From NCBI GenBank assembly GCA_024220505.1, contig JAKZZE010000011.1:186001-250000 (forward strand): a stretch of DNA of 64,000 nucleotides. Reading direction: 5' to 3'. Below, piece after piece: positions 12,101-23,499 of this stretch (position 1 is the first letter of the stretch; the number at the start of each line of letters is the position of its first letter). The notes under the pieces were generated by a model that did not search any database, was not told where the DNA came from, and worked only from the letters and a program-made list of their open reading frames with translations. A program made the position numbers and the translations under genes. The stretch comes from Rhizopus arrhizus (Eukaryota; Mucoromycota; Mucoromycetes; Mucorales; Rhizopodaceae).

Positions 12101-12980
12101 TTAAAAGTTCCCAATGGACTTGAGGGTCGGTGAGAGGGGCGGGCAGAGAAGAAGCGAAGCGTTCAAGTTGTTGAGTAAGACGATCAACAAACGCATGGTT
12201 TTTGAACAGATTTGGGTTCATACGCCACAAGCCCGGGCCTTGGGTAGAGCTGCACATCTTAAGAGATATGGACAACAAGGCATGATCAGTCCATGATTGT
12301 TCAATGAAATCTATAGAAGGATCGGAGGACTGTGAATGTAATGAAGGTGAAGCAAATATATAGTCAATATTACTGGATTGGGATCCACGGCGAAAGGTCG
12401 GGCGTGAATCCAAAGGTGAGGTCATGCAGTTAATCATATTTTGTTCTAAAAGTGAACGCCAAGCAGGATGAGCTCCAAGATAGGCTCGGGTAGGGTGAGA
12501 ACAGGAGTAGTTGAAATCACCGGTGATGATCAGGCGGCTCGTAGGAGATTCAATAAGAGACTTGATAGGTATCAAGGAAGCAATGGAAGAGAAGAACGTA
12601 CGTCGATCTGGTGCGTTGGACGGAGCATAGATGGTCAGAATATGAAAAGTATCAAAAAGTGAATTGACATGTTCCACAGATACAAGTAGAAAGCGCTGGT
12701 CGATTGATGACAAGACAGGATGGACAATAACATTCTTGTTGAGTGATACTATACCACAGTGGGTGGACCAGCAACCTGACTGTGACTGAAGAAGCATATT
12801 TAGTGAGTGTTGAAGTTCGTTGGTTGAGGCGTGTGTTTCTTGAAGAGTAAGTATATCTAAGGATTGGTGGCGTAGGAAGTTTGTGAAAAATTGTCTTCTT
12901 GTTATATCTGTCGGTGTGGATAGGCTCCGACAATTTAAAGAACCTATCATGACATTTGTTGTACGGTAAACCTCACTCAT
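9129..12980 (-). CDS. LINE ORF2: endonuclease-reverse transcriptase
   Basis: This 1283-residue protein nicks target DNA and copies the element RNA into it. The N-terminal apurinic-like endonuclease shows IGSLNCRSL, LTLQETH, ITGDFNYSCS, SNIDYIFAS and SWTDHALLSI, covering the Asn, Glu, Asp and His catalytic positions. The reverse transcriptase follows with NWRPISLINTDAKIFT, LLLDQEKAYDRV, LRQGDPLSPLLFN and the catalytic box AYADDVAVFL. A C-terminal zf-RVT-like region (WYRIIYNKLSCRQN, then CSLC...HFVLTCHYKHPLW) ends the protein. All key motifs are intact and there are no internal stops. The ATG overlaps the ORF1 stop in an ATGA arrangement. The clade (L1-like or another) was not determined. Confidence 0.95.
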   Translation of the reverse strand: MSEVYRTTNVMIGSLNCRSLSTPTDITRRQFFTNFLRHQSLDILTLQETHASTNELQHSLNMLLQSQSGCWSTHCGIVSLNKNVIVHPVLSSIDQRFLLVSVEHVNSLFDTFHILTIYAPSNAPDRRTFFSSIASLIPIKSLIESPTSRLIITGDFNYSCSHPTRAYLGAHPAWRSLLEQNMINCMTSPLDSRPTFRRGSQSSNIDYIFASPSLHSQSSDPSIDFIEQSWTDHALLSISLKMCSSTQGPGLWRMNPNLFKNHAFVDRLTQQLERFASSLPAPLTDPQVHWELLKTSVQQTAKSFGRRHVQWRAQQLRLLQRKRNRILREQRNHGMLPLLLEIIERQIGALQQEITANNILRAGRHWRENGETSAGYLKKTISTRASSRYIPSLKATPESEATSNPSEMQNIAKEFYKNLYTCDPVSLSHTEALLNHIPEQNRLAPQMADLLTAPFSFDDILQASTRSPHSSSPGSDGLPYEALSFLFRFEPLQSLVLDVYNQALESAIFPASWTITSTVLLPKKGNLNLLSNWRPISLINTDAKIFTRLLTGRMRLSCSKIIHRVQKGFMPGRFIGDNGLLMQLVKTEAEQRQSTEVGLLLDQEKAYDRVNPEYLKQVLLKFGFPSTIIQIIDKLFFETQIQINVNGFFSSSLQQSRGLRQGDPLSPLLFNIAFDPFLRSIESDNELQGFQFRQAANPADLHIVPPPPIKILAYADDVAVFLSKPSDFVRLRQLYEVYAQASNAKLNLGKTEAFSLSGHPHPPWQTFLQENQISSWHDKNSPSALRYLGFAVCSSLTQRDGFISALWLKIQHECNIHSQRTLSFRGRVTVMNTLIYSKLWHVLRLLSVPKAALQRFSSLAYQFVIQKAFPKFKYDLLLTDRQYGGLKLLDPNKQQLVLQWKWLCPLLLSHQSDSISLEVQYLSYSLQHHFHAVDPLLPLLFPHCRKGPLGQNNNLNVFTNFFRTMDSFQRSYQDVNLSPASCLALPLASIYTSMAPHSTEPQPPSEPVPAFARLSVPHWPKIQVSEAYSFDGLFHRKQRRDLHTSRIHITRFFKSLDEHKIQLEQFFLSHCSPTLPSSSLSTLGTVDFSPILNGLLPPDLFSSRFRTSDLRKALSPCVPSPIFDPPISAKQWSRFWKGDVPLKSRDVWYRIIYNKLSCRQNLHRLLPTSFTDPLCSLCSSAVEDPLHFVLTCHYKHPLWEYIWDVYFDQPFSQRAVKLAIFSLQLPKTNYAHRSHSSFQLIACAILSLWSAHWAFVFSETPFEFSTVLANVFKHLSKLQSEVD

Positions 12981-14107
12981 TGTGATGAGTGGGTGGACGT
13001 CGAAGAGTCATTAGCATCTTTCAACTGATCAGTGGTTTCCATGTCTGAAGCACTGTCATCTCCAGAGTCTTCATCATAAGCATTTGCCGCGAACTCCTCA
13101 CCTGCTTCTATTTGCATGGGCTCTGTTTGGCCTTCGGCGTTAATGGGTCGGTATTTGTCAAGGATGTCCTTGATCAATGCTTGTGGCTCCATTGCACGTC
13201 GTTTCAGAGGTCTAGGAACCCTTTCAGTTATCAGAGCATTGGCCATCTCATTACTCATCCACTTTTGCTCAACATAGTAGCGGGCAACAGCTGGAACAAG
13301 GTAAGGGCGTAAGAACCGGAGAGTCGTGATACAACGAACTTGGTTTAGTGCATAACCAAGATCGACACGATCTTGTCCAGTAAGATTGTTGTATTTGGCG
13401 TCAGCAACGTGCTGGGCATCACAAGGATTGAAAGAGGCGATTATCTCAACTTTGCAATCTTCAAGGGTCTGAACTAATATAAGCTTGAACTCCTTATGAA
13501 CCAATAAGCCAATGATCCCACTAGCGGGGAAGCTGATGTCAAGGATACGACTCGTGTCAATACCTAGTTTACGAAACCTTTGGCGGATTTCACTTCGATT
13601 CAATCGTCGAGAGCGGTGAACATAGACATAGTCATAGCCAGATGAGATAAAGGGTGTGGGCGCGTTAAAAGCACGAGCAGTAGCCTGACGCTTACGTTCT
13701 GAAGTAAGCACTCCATATTTAGGCTTAGCAGGGCGCTTAGCAACTGTAATCCAAGCTGCTGGGTTGGATGAGATGGCAGTGGCAGGTGTTTCAACCGCTG
13801 CAGGTTTGGTAGTAGCATGCTTGCTGGCTTCAGTACCCGGAGCATTTAGAGCAAGGATGTCAATCACTGGTTGCTTATCAGTTGCCTTAAAAGGCTTATC
13901 TGGTTGGCTTAAAGGGCGCGCATTCAAAGATGTCAGCTGCTTTACTACAGCTCTCATATGGTCCAGTTCAGCCTTCAACTGATTGTTGGCTGCTTCCAAA
14001 GTGTCGAATTTTGTAACTAGGTGTTGAACCTGGTCACTTAGCGTTTTGACCATGTTGCATAGTCCGGCGAGGGTGTTATTTAGTTCTTGGTTAATGTTAT
14101 TGTCCAT
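12977..14107 (-). CDS. LINE ORF1 with N-terminal coiled coil
   Basis: This 376-residue protein is encoded just upstream of ORF2 in the same element. Residues 10-60 form a clear heptad-type coiled coil (LAGLCNMVKTLSDQVQHLV...LEAANNQLKAEL), which suggests oligomerisation as in L1 ORF1p. A Pro/Ala-rich linker follows, then a basic central region (RSRRLNRSEIRQRFRKLG) that may bind RNA. The C-terminus is acidic and Ser/Thr-rich. No CCHC zinc knuckle is visible, unlike the ORF1 of the older LINE at 7288-8676. The stop TGA shares two bases with the ORF2 ATG, so ORF2 translation could depend on termination-reinitiation. Confidence 0.85.
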   Translation of the reverse strand: MDNNINQELNNTLAGLCNMVKTLSDQVQHLVTKFDTLEAANNQLKAELDHMRAVVKQLTSLNARPLSQPDKPFKATDKQPVIDILALNAPGTEASKHATTKPAAVETPATAISSNPAAWITVAKRPAKPKYGVLTSERKRQATARAFNAPTPFISSGYDYVYVHRSRRLNRSEIRQRFRKLGIDTSRILDISFPASGIIGLLVHKEFKLILVQTLEDCKVEIIASFNPCDAQHVADAKYNNLTGQDRVDLGYALNQVRCITTLRFLRPYLVPAVARYYVEQKWMSNEMANALITERVPRPLKRRAMEPQALIKDILDKYRPINAEGQTEPMQIEAGEEFAANAYDEDSGDDSASDMETTDQLKDANDSSTSTHSSQ

Positions 14108-14306
14108 TTTGTTTCCAAAATATAGGTTTTGAAAAAGCGGATAACTTGTGTGATAATTGTGAGCCGTCTCCCAAATTCAAATATAATATTTTCCTCAAGT
14201 AGGCGGTGTGAATAATGTTGTTTCTTATAACTGATTGCTTTGCTTTCAAACACAAAATTTTGCTTGGATTCAGAATTTAGTGTAACGTTTGAAAACACGA
14301 AAGAGT

Positions 14307-14352
14307 GTGAGTTTAATAAATATTAAAATTTTCATCCATAAAAAAAAAAAAA
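14307..14352 (+). mobile_element. 3' end of the interrupted + strand LINE, including right TSD copy and poly-A
   Basis: 14307-14324 repeats the 18 bp at 8999-9016. The sequence then continues into a 13-A run at 14340-14352. Removing the inserted - strand element and one repeat joins this end to the + strand ORF2 relic, giving a normal LINE 3' end. Confidence 0.75.
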
Positions 14353-14498
14353 TCACATTGACAGGAATATTTTTTGGTGCGACGTATAAGCTGTGTTTGA
14401 TAACATTTTGCCTTTCCCCACCAACAAAACAATACTTTGCTCAACCTTTTTCCTTTTTTCCCATTGAAGTAAACTTTTTTTTTATTAAAAGCTAATCA

Positions 14499-17028
<2,530 letters not shown>

Positions 17029-17121
17029 TTGAAGCAAATAAAAAAGAAAGAGCTCGTTCCTTTTTTCATAAGCATACCAGTGAAAACAATAAAATAAAGA
17101 GAGTACGATATGGTATATAAT

Positions 17122-17547
17122 TTATTCACAAACAGCAGGAGAGGAATTGGGATTATAATTAACTTGGAACGTAACTGTTTTCATGGGTGCACAGCCTTGA
17201 TTACTAAAGGTAACTAGGTAATAGTAACGTCCTGATTTGGAAGTATTCAAATTGAAAGGCTTTGTGGTGCCAAGTGAAGTGGTTGGTTCATTTAATACAA
17301 GCGTGTTTACATTTGTGTTTGTTTGCGCATCATATAAATCAACTGTCACATCTGAAATGCCAGCCGTATTCAAACCTAGATCATAAGAAACTTGATAGCA
17401 CTGACCAGATGTCCATTGCAAATTGGGTACGATGGGCGAAGTAGTACGAAAACCATTACAAGCATTAGTATTTGCTGCAGGAAGAGCGAATACAAAAGCA
17501 GTAATAAAAACAAAAAAGAGAACAATAAAAAAGAAGCTTTGAGCCAT
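17122..17547 (-). CDS. Small secreted protein, possibly cell-wall associated
   Basis: A single exon encodes 141 residues. The N-terminus is a strong signal peptide (MAQSFFFIVLFFVFITAFVF, cleavage likely after ALPAA). The mature part is about 118 residues, beta-rich, with four Cys (NACNGF, GQCYQ, QGCAP, AVCE) that could form two disulphides. The pattern WTSGQCYQVSYDLG...VTVDLYD...SGRYYYLVTF resembles the Ig-like Kre9/Knh or Ser-Thr-rich cell-surface domain. I see no GPI signal, so secretion to the wall or medium is more likely than anchoring. The function is unknown. Confidence 0.7.
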   Translation of the reverse strand: MAQSFFFIVLFFVFITAFVFALPAANTNACNGFRTTSPIVPNLQWTSGQCYQVSYDLGLNTAGISDVTVDLYDAQTNTNVNTLVLNEPTTSLGTTKPFNLNTSKSGRYYYLVTFSNQGCAPMKTVTFQVNYNPNSSPAVCE

Positions 17548-17578
17548 ACTGTTGAAAAAAAAAATTGAACCTACCTTA

Positions 17579-17586
17579 TTTTTATA
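17579..17586 (-). promoter_or_regulatory. TATA box of the secreted-protein gene
   Basis: TATAAAAA on the - strand lies 32-39 bp before the ATG at 17547, implying a very short 5' UTR. The rest of 17548-17897 is AT-rich spacer with no other feature seen. Confidence 0.45.
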
Positions 17587-17897
17587 CGACTATTTTTTTA
17601 AAAAAGGTATATTCCATAATTAGAAAAATAATGGTAACAAATGGATGAGAATGGGAAAGAAAGAAAAAAAAAGCTTCATTTCATTGCTTGACTCTAGCAA
17701 GGGGTTACGAGGGGTTAGACTACATAGTGTTATTTTTAATATTCTTTGACTATTTTTAATACAAAGCAATGTAAGGGATATTGATTATTTGTTTTAAACG
17801 AGTCATTCGGTTTCTTTAATAACAGACATGTAAATACATTTTCAAATAATCAATAATCAACGAATATTTATTTACTAATAATAATTATATAATTATA

Positions 17898-19248
17898 TTA
17901 CTTACAATATTGTGATGAGTTACTTTCTGTACTGTCGTCGTTCTCTGAATACTCTTGATTGATTACATCAATAGGATTTATAAAATGGTAAGTATTTGAT
18001 TGGTCTATTAACTCATGAGAAAAGAACCAAAACTTGGAAGAATATTCTGGTGTTTTAAGACTCCAATTTTTAATGATTCGGATATCACCGCCCATAAAAA
18101 TGGTGTTTTTTGTCAAGCATTCAAAACATTCGTCAACATCGTAATAATCTTGATATAAAATCATTCTATCCCTTGTCGAATCATCCGGCACATAGTCAAT
18201 TCGAATGTCATGAGGTACAATCTTCTGTAAGGCAGCTATAGAATATGTTTATTAGATTCTTAACAAAGCCGATTTTTTAATTTTTTTTACTTGGTATTAA
18301 AGTTGCGTTAATAGATGCCCCTAGAATGCTACATAATTTAAGCTGAAGCCTTAATACATGAAGTGCTTGCAGAGGCGGCATGTCGATAAAATCATCCGCT
18401 GTTTTTAGTGATGGAGTTGTCAACAAGACTCCTCTGAGTGGTTTTTTATATGCAAGCAATTGATTGCCATTTGTTGATATAATTTCCTCTAGTTCTGCTT
18501 TTCCTCCTTCATGTGTTGAAATTGTCAGGGGGGCGCTATCTTGTTTATTTTCAGAAGTACACTTTGTTGTTTCTTGCGGAACCATTCTTTCTGGCTGTAT
18601 TGAAAAATTTCGCTCAAGTTCTTGAGAATTTTTGTTCAAATAAATAGATTCATCTGATATACAAACGCCATAACTTGTCAAGTCTTTTATAAACTTTTTG
18701 CCAGAACAAACAGATTCGTTTACTTGAAATGTGTTACACATCGCTTTACTCAGGTCTACTATTCGACCATTTTCCAATATAACCCTCAGTAAAGGAGGAC
18801 ACTCCCAAGTACTTTCTTTATTTGTAAAAAACTGGTCTCCAGTCATATTGGGTAGACTATCGTCGTCATCTGCCCAGGCGTAAGGTACCGATCCTTTTTG
18901 TGCCAAGCTATTAAGTGTCAAATGGAGGACAATGGCTCTTAAATAGTCAGCTTCATATTTTGATTGAGTTAACTTTCTTTTCAAGTCGTTTATTTCTTCT
19001 ACAAGGTGTTGTTTCTCTCTTTCGAATTCTTGCTTTCGCTGACTTTCTCTTAATCGATAAGCTCTTTGTGAAGCCCTGTTTTGCGCTCTCTTTTCTTCAG
19101 TAGTTGGGGGATTTGGCTTACGTCCAGGTGTTTTCTTTTTTCTGATGCGTTGGCCATCTTCTGTCTCTATTCCAAAATCACATTCTTGATCAAAGTAGTG
19201 AAAATTAAGTCGAATTTTTTGTGAGTTGCTAGTCGAATTTGCTGACAT
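17898..19248 (-). CDS. bZIP transcription factor of the fungal Pap1/AP-1-like type
   Basis: Two exons, 19248-18291 and 18235-17898, encode 431 residues; the phase-1 junction reads IP-T-ALQKIVPHD. The basic region at about 53-70 contains NRASQRAYRLRE, matching the NxxAQxxFR signature of Yap/Pap1 factors with Tyr for Phe. A leucine zipper runs from about 72 to 110. The C-terminal part, DIRIDYVPDDSTRDRMILYQ with DVDECF, resembles the conserved domain seen C-terminal to the zipper in many fungal bZIP proteins. Classic Pap1 Cys-rich redox domains are not obvious, although scattered Cys are present, so a role in oxidative stress is not assumed. It should act as a DNA-binding dimer in the nucleus. 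Confidence 0.88.
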
Positions 19249-19506
19249 TACTATCTAAGCTGAAAAATATGATAAAAAACCCTCATTTTTCTGGGATACA
19301 GGGTGTACAATTTCATTAAACTTGGCAAATTATTTTCACGAAGCGGGATACAAAACAGTAAAAGAATACCTTTACAATTGAAAAAATTTGCTTTACTCTA
19401 CAAAAAATACACCTGCTGTCAACTTTATTCAAAGTAGAAAACTCATACTTTGGTATATAAAGGAAGACTTTTGTATAACTGTTTATTCTGTTTGTTCTAT
19501 GATGTT

Positions 19507-20216
19507 CTACATATGCTTTTCTTTTGAGACTTTGTAACCTAGGGCGACAAAAAACCCCTCTGTTGACTGCTTTCTTGAAGCGTCTGGCTTTTCTGTTTTC
19601 ACTTTTGTAAACAATATTTGTAGTTTTCTTCTAAATTCCACCTCTGTACCGCCCATTAGAAACTAGAAAAAAGTTACTTTAGTATCCCTATATATTTCTC
19701 TCTCTCTTTTCTTATATTTACCTTTGCAACAAAAGTACCACCAGGTTTTAGTACTTTTTCAGCAAACGCCAATGCCGATTCACAAAGTTCCATAGATCTT
19801 GCATGATCTGCCAAGTGATTACCAGTAAAACTGGGCGCCATATCAGAACATACCAAGTTAGCTTTTCTTTTATCCATTTTCTCATGAATGGATCTTTGTG
19901 TACTCGCTTTTAAGAAATTGCCTTGAATCAAGTGTGCATTAGGAATGGGATCTACAGGTAGCAAATCAACACCAATCACCAGTCCTTTTTCAGATACTTT
20001 TTCAGCTGCAACCTGAGTCCAACCTCCTGGAGCAGCACCACAATCAATGACCACATCATTTTGACGGATAATTCGATATTTATCATTGATCTGAATTAGT
20101 TTAAATGCACTTCTAGCCCTGTATTGATTGGCCTTAGCAGCTTTACAATAAGGATCTTTGGCTTGACGAGATAGCCAGTTTTTTGAAGAAGTAGAGTAGC
20201 ATCGTTTCAAAAACAT
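19507..20216 (-). CDS. MRM2: Mitochondrial 2'-O-ribose methyltransferase (FtsJ/RrmJ family)
   Basis: This SAM-dependent enzyme methylates a uridine of the large mitochondrial rRNA in yeast Mrm2. Exons are 20216-19722 and 19662-19507, giving 216 residues with a phase-0 junction (FVAK-FLMGG). The short basic Ser-rich N-terminus suits mitochondrial import. Motifs are RARSAFKLIQI (first catalytic Lys), the SAM loop IDCGAAPGGWTQVAAEK, NLVCSDMAPSFTG (catalytic Asp), GGTFVAKV (second Lys), GGTEVEF (Glu) and the C-terminal KPDASRKQSTEGFFVALGY. Length and all motifs fit the RrmJ-like single-domain group and not cytosolic Trm7 or nucleolar Spb1. The ATG lies only 54 bp after the stop of the upstream gene on the same strand. 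Confidence 0.93.
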
Positions 20217-20270
20217 AAGAAAAATTAAATTAATTCATTGACCGTTTTTTTTTTTATTTTTTATTTTTTC

Positions 20271-21543
20271 TTAGACAGAAAATGGAAGAGGCTGATTATT
20301 TAATGCAGCCAATACGTTATCAAGGGACATATTTGCCATTCTTTCCCTTGTTTCTAATGTAGCACTACCTATTTTATTGTTTGAGAAAAAATTTTCTTGT
20401 AATAGCTTATGTTACCTATGTGTGGAAGGATTAAGCAATTTGAGAATGAGTAGAGCTTGTGTGTAGGAGACAAAGGCTCTGGGTCAGTAACATCTAATCC
20501 TGCAGATCCAATCAAGTTTTCTTCAAGCGCTTTCACTATCAAAATATTATTTAGAAAAAAAAATATAAATGTGCATGTATTTGTGTGTGTCCTTTCATAC
20601 CAAGACCATCTTGATCTACGATGCCGCCGCGAGCAGAATTAACAAAGACCTATAATACTTTCTATGTGAATAACAATATATTTGTAGGTTTTGTTCTCTT
20701 ATTTACTGCAGTTTTCTTCATTTTAGAAAATGCTTCATAATTAAACAAATGTCTTGTTTCCTTTGTTAGTGCACAGCACACAATAACATAATCAGATTTA
20801 GCAAGTAACATGTCAAAGGAAACAAATTCTGCATTCAGCTTATCTTCTGCTTCTGGTTTTCTCTTTCTACCCGAATAAATTATACGAGAAATGCCAAAAG
20901 CCTTCATACGATAAGCAACAGCCTCACCAATACGTCCTAGACCCACGATACCCACAGTCTTGTTTGTAAATTGAGAACCACATAGCCAAGTTGGTCGCCA
21001 TTCTCTCCACTAATATATACTTTAGAAAGGGATTTAAAAAAGGGAATAAGATAAATCTACCAGTCCATTTTCAGCAGCTTGAATAGCTTCCTTGATTCTA
21101 CGAGCAGCGCCTAGGGTAAGCAAGATGGTAAGATCAGCAGTAGCGTCAGTCAGAACATCAGGGGTGTATCCGATTAGAACATTTCTAGATTTAACTGCTT
21201 CTACATCGATATGATCATACCCAACACTCATGGTTGCAATCACCTTAAGCTGTGGACCTTTTTGAGTGTAAATATGAAATAGATGACATGTATTTACCTG
21301 CTGCATCTAATAGCTCATCATCAACTTTATCTGTAAGTAAACAAATAAGCGCCTCGACTCCTGCTTCCGTTGTGTTAGTTTGTAAACAAAAAGCACAGAG
21401 AACAACTTGCCTTTCACCTTTTTCAGTAATTCATTTCTGGGCATTGCACTGTCTTCTTGCCATTGCGTTAAATCAAAGCCTTGTGAAAGTAAGCGTTCTT
21501 GTGTTTGAGGAGGTAAAATTCTGGTGACTAATACTTTAACCAT
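20271..21543 (-). CDS. Glyoxylate/hydroxypyruvate reductase (D-2-hydroxyacid dehydrogenase family)
   Basis: This NAD(P)H-dependent enzyme reduces glyoxylate or hydroxypyruvate to glycolate or D-glycerate. Seven exons are predicted: 21543-21411, 21360-21298, 21257-21061, 21009-20707, 20649-20601, 20535-20416 and 20368-20271, giving 320 residues. Motifs are LICLLTDKVDDELLDAAG, TMSVGYDHIDV, the Rossmann loop GIVGLGRIGEAVA, NSARGGIVDQDGL (catalytic Arg), DVTDPEPL (Glu) and PHIGSAT (His). The gene model closely resembles animal GRHPR in length and motif order. Intron 1 keeps the frame only with a GC donor (AAAG-GCAAGT) and a CAG acceptor. Substrate and cofactor preference cannot be read from sequence alone. 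Confidence 0.92.
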
Positions 21544-22816
21544 CTCGATAAAAAAAAAAGGAACGAAGCTGGTTAACTTGTTTTACAAAGAAATAATCTC
21601 GAAGTTAAAATAAATCTCCGAAAAAAGCATAATGCAAGTGTGAATACTGATTGTGCATTATATGTTTTGATATCAATACATCTTTGTATTTCTAGATCAA
21701 TACTTGCATCAGCTATTGAAAATTTTATTGTATGCACGGGCTGATATGAAAGGGCAATTAGGAAGATACATAAACTTATTTTGTTCCTGAGAGTTATTAT
21801 AGTAAATTATCAAAAAAGGGATTTCTAGTGTAGATATTGTATAATGTAAGTATAAGGATTATTTACTTGACCCTTGTTCCTTCACAAGTACAAAAAAAAA
21901 TGAAATGTCTTTAGTTTCTTATACTTTTGATATTTTTTGCTTTTATTACTCTCAATTTTTTTACTGGGCAAATATATAATGGTATTGAACAACATCGAGG
22001 AAAATATCTATGGCAAGTTACATAGGAAACATCAGTATTTATATCCTATAGATTTTCGACATACGACTAGTAACAGACTAAAAGAAGAATAGATGCCTTT
22101 GTGCTCAGATTCACAGGAGTAAATTATTACGTAGTAGAAGACTGTGGAACAAATTATGATCCTTTTTATGGATAACAGTGTGTTCCAATAATCCTTAAAA
22201 TGGTAGCTGAGGATTTTGGAAAAGACATGTTGCGTTTATTTGAAATAAGTAATATTTTGCGACTTTTTCGTTTGTTTGTTCCTTGATAAAAATCTGTATG
22301 ACATCTTTGTGGTCTCAGAAGAACACACAGATCGACACGAGCACAGCCATTATCCATCTGAACTTTTTTTGTTATGAAACATTAACAGAGAATATGCAAG
22401 TTTAGACAGTCCATGGTTCAAAAAAAGGGGTGTGTGTGTTAGATTGAAACTTTAGCTTTTAGTCTAAATATAGTCTTTAACCAAAATTTCCTTAATGATG
22501 GTCTGTACCGCATATTAGAATCATATAGTCAAAATGCAATCAAATATAAATATGTACATTCACCATTGAATGCTTATTGGATCAATTTAGCAGCATATTC
22601 ATTTTTATAAATAATAGCAAGTACAATACTTACTGTTCATGTGAAGTGAATAGGAAAGACCAAAAGAAAATACAGTAATTAGGTATAAATGTAAACTGTT
22701 ATATGAAGGAGTGGTAAGAAATTCAAAAAAAAAAACACAAGGCTAATTTTTTTTGGCATTTCACATAATAGTAGGATGCCTATAGCTGGTAGAAGAGGTT
22801 GGTAATACCATTATTT

Positions 22817-22854
<38 letters not shown>

Positions 22855-23499
22855 TTATAGTTGTAAATAAATTACATACCGGCAGATTAAAGATATTGTA
22901 GAATCTATGCCAGCATGTAAATTGAAAAAGAAAAAAACAACCGACCATATCTTGTGAAACTAGAGTGCAACGATGAAAAACTGTTTGGACAGTACATTGA
23001 GGCGTGATGCACTCCAGGAAGAATGTATTGTACTTGAGATAACGGTGTCATCTTTGTTCGTTATTTGCTCCGGGCTTTCTCTCAAAGAGGCTATATAAGA
23101 TGAAGACTACAGCTTTTAGCTTGCCAATGGTTGCTCAAGGCGTATGCAATTTGAGCGCAGAAACCGAAAGAATGATTTTATGTATTGCTTGATATTTAAA
23201 ACAGAAATGTTGGTTGCGGTATTGTTGTTACATAGCTCTATTTACTCCGACACCAATGCCTAACAAAGAATCAAGTTACCTATCCGCACAGTAACGGCTG
23301 AATCATTATTATTAGGTAAACTTAATCATCGTCTATTATCGTGTTATGTCTGTATAAAAGCTGCCAGCTGAGTCTTTGAATTTCTTAAAACACTATCCTT
23401 CGCAGTTTATCTGGAAGCGCGCTATATAAAATTCCCACTTTTTTTTTGCTTTTCCTCATTCATTGCGCGACTGACGTGTCTGCATATTTCTTTTTATAT
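21544..23499. other. Long intergenic stretch without recognisable genes
   Basis: About 1.95 kb separates the reductase ATG (- strand) from the ATR ATG (+ strand), so it must hold both promoters. I see only short ORFs with no family resemblance, one T10/A28 tract at 22814-22851, and no tRNA or rRNA. A TATATAAGATG stretch near 23091-23101 could be a decayed promoter. Confidence 0.5.
22814..22851. repeat. T10-A28 homopolymer junction
   Basis: A run of ten T followed directly by 28 A makes a potential snap-back. It may be the remnant tail of a retrotransposed sequence, but I could not identify a body next to it. Confidence 0.6.

Larger units (their letters stand above)
9017..14306 (-). mobile_element. 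Apparently full-length non-LTR retrotransposon (LINE), - strand, inserted in an older LINE
   Basis: The 5290-bp element lies between two identical 18-bp direct repeats. Read on the - strand it has a 5' leader of about 200 bp (14306-14108), ORF1 (14107-12977), ORF2 (12980-9129), a 3' UTR of about 100 bp, and a poly-A tail seen as a T-run just after 9016. Both ORFs are uninterrupted and the duplication is perfect, so insertion is probably recent and the copy may still be active. It sits in the 3' UTR of the + strand LINE, a few tens of bases before that element's own poly-A. Its base composition is clearly less AT-rich than the surrounding spacers. Confidence 0.9.

Noticed and set aside
14337..14352. 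A-run considered as an internal part of the - strand LINE
   Set aside because: It lies outside the 18-bp duplication, so it belongs to the older + strand element.
22166..22357. 63-codon - strand ORF in the 2-kb spacer
   Set aside because: Short, no homology that I recognise, no promoter or splice support.
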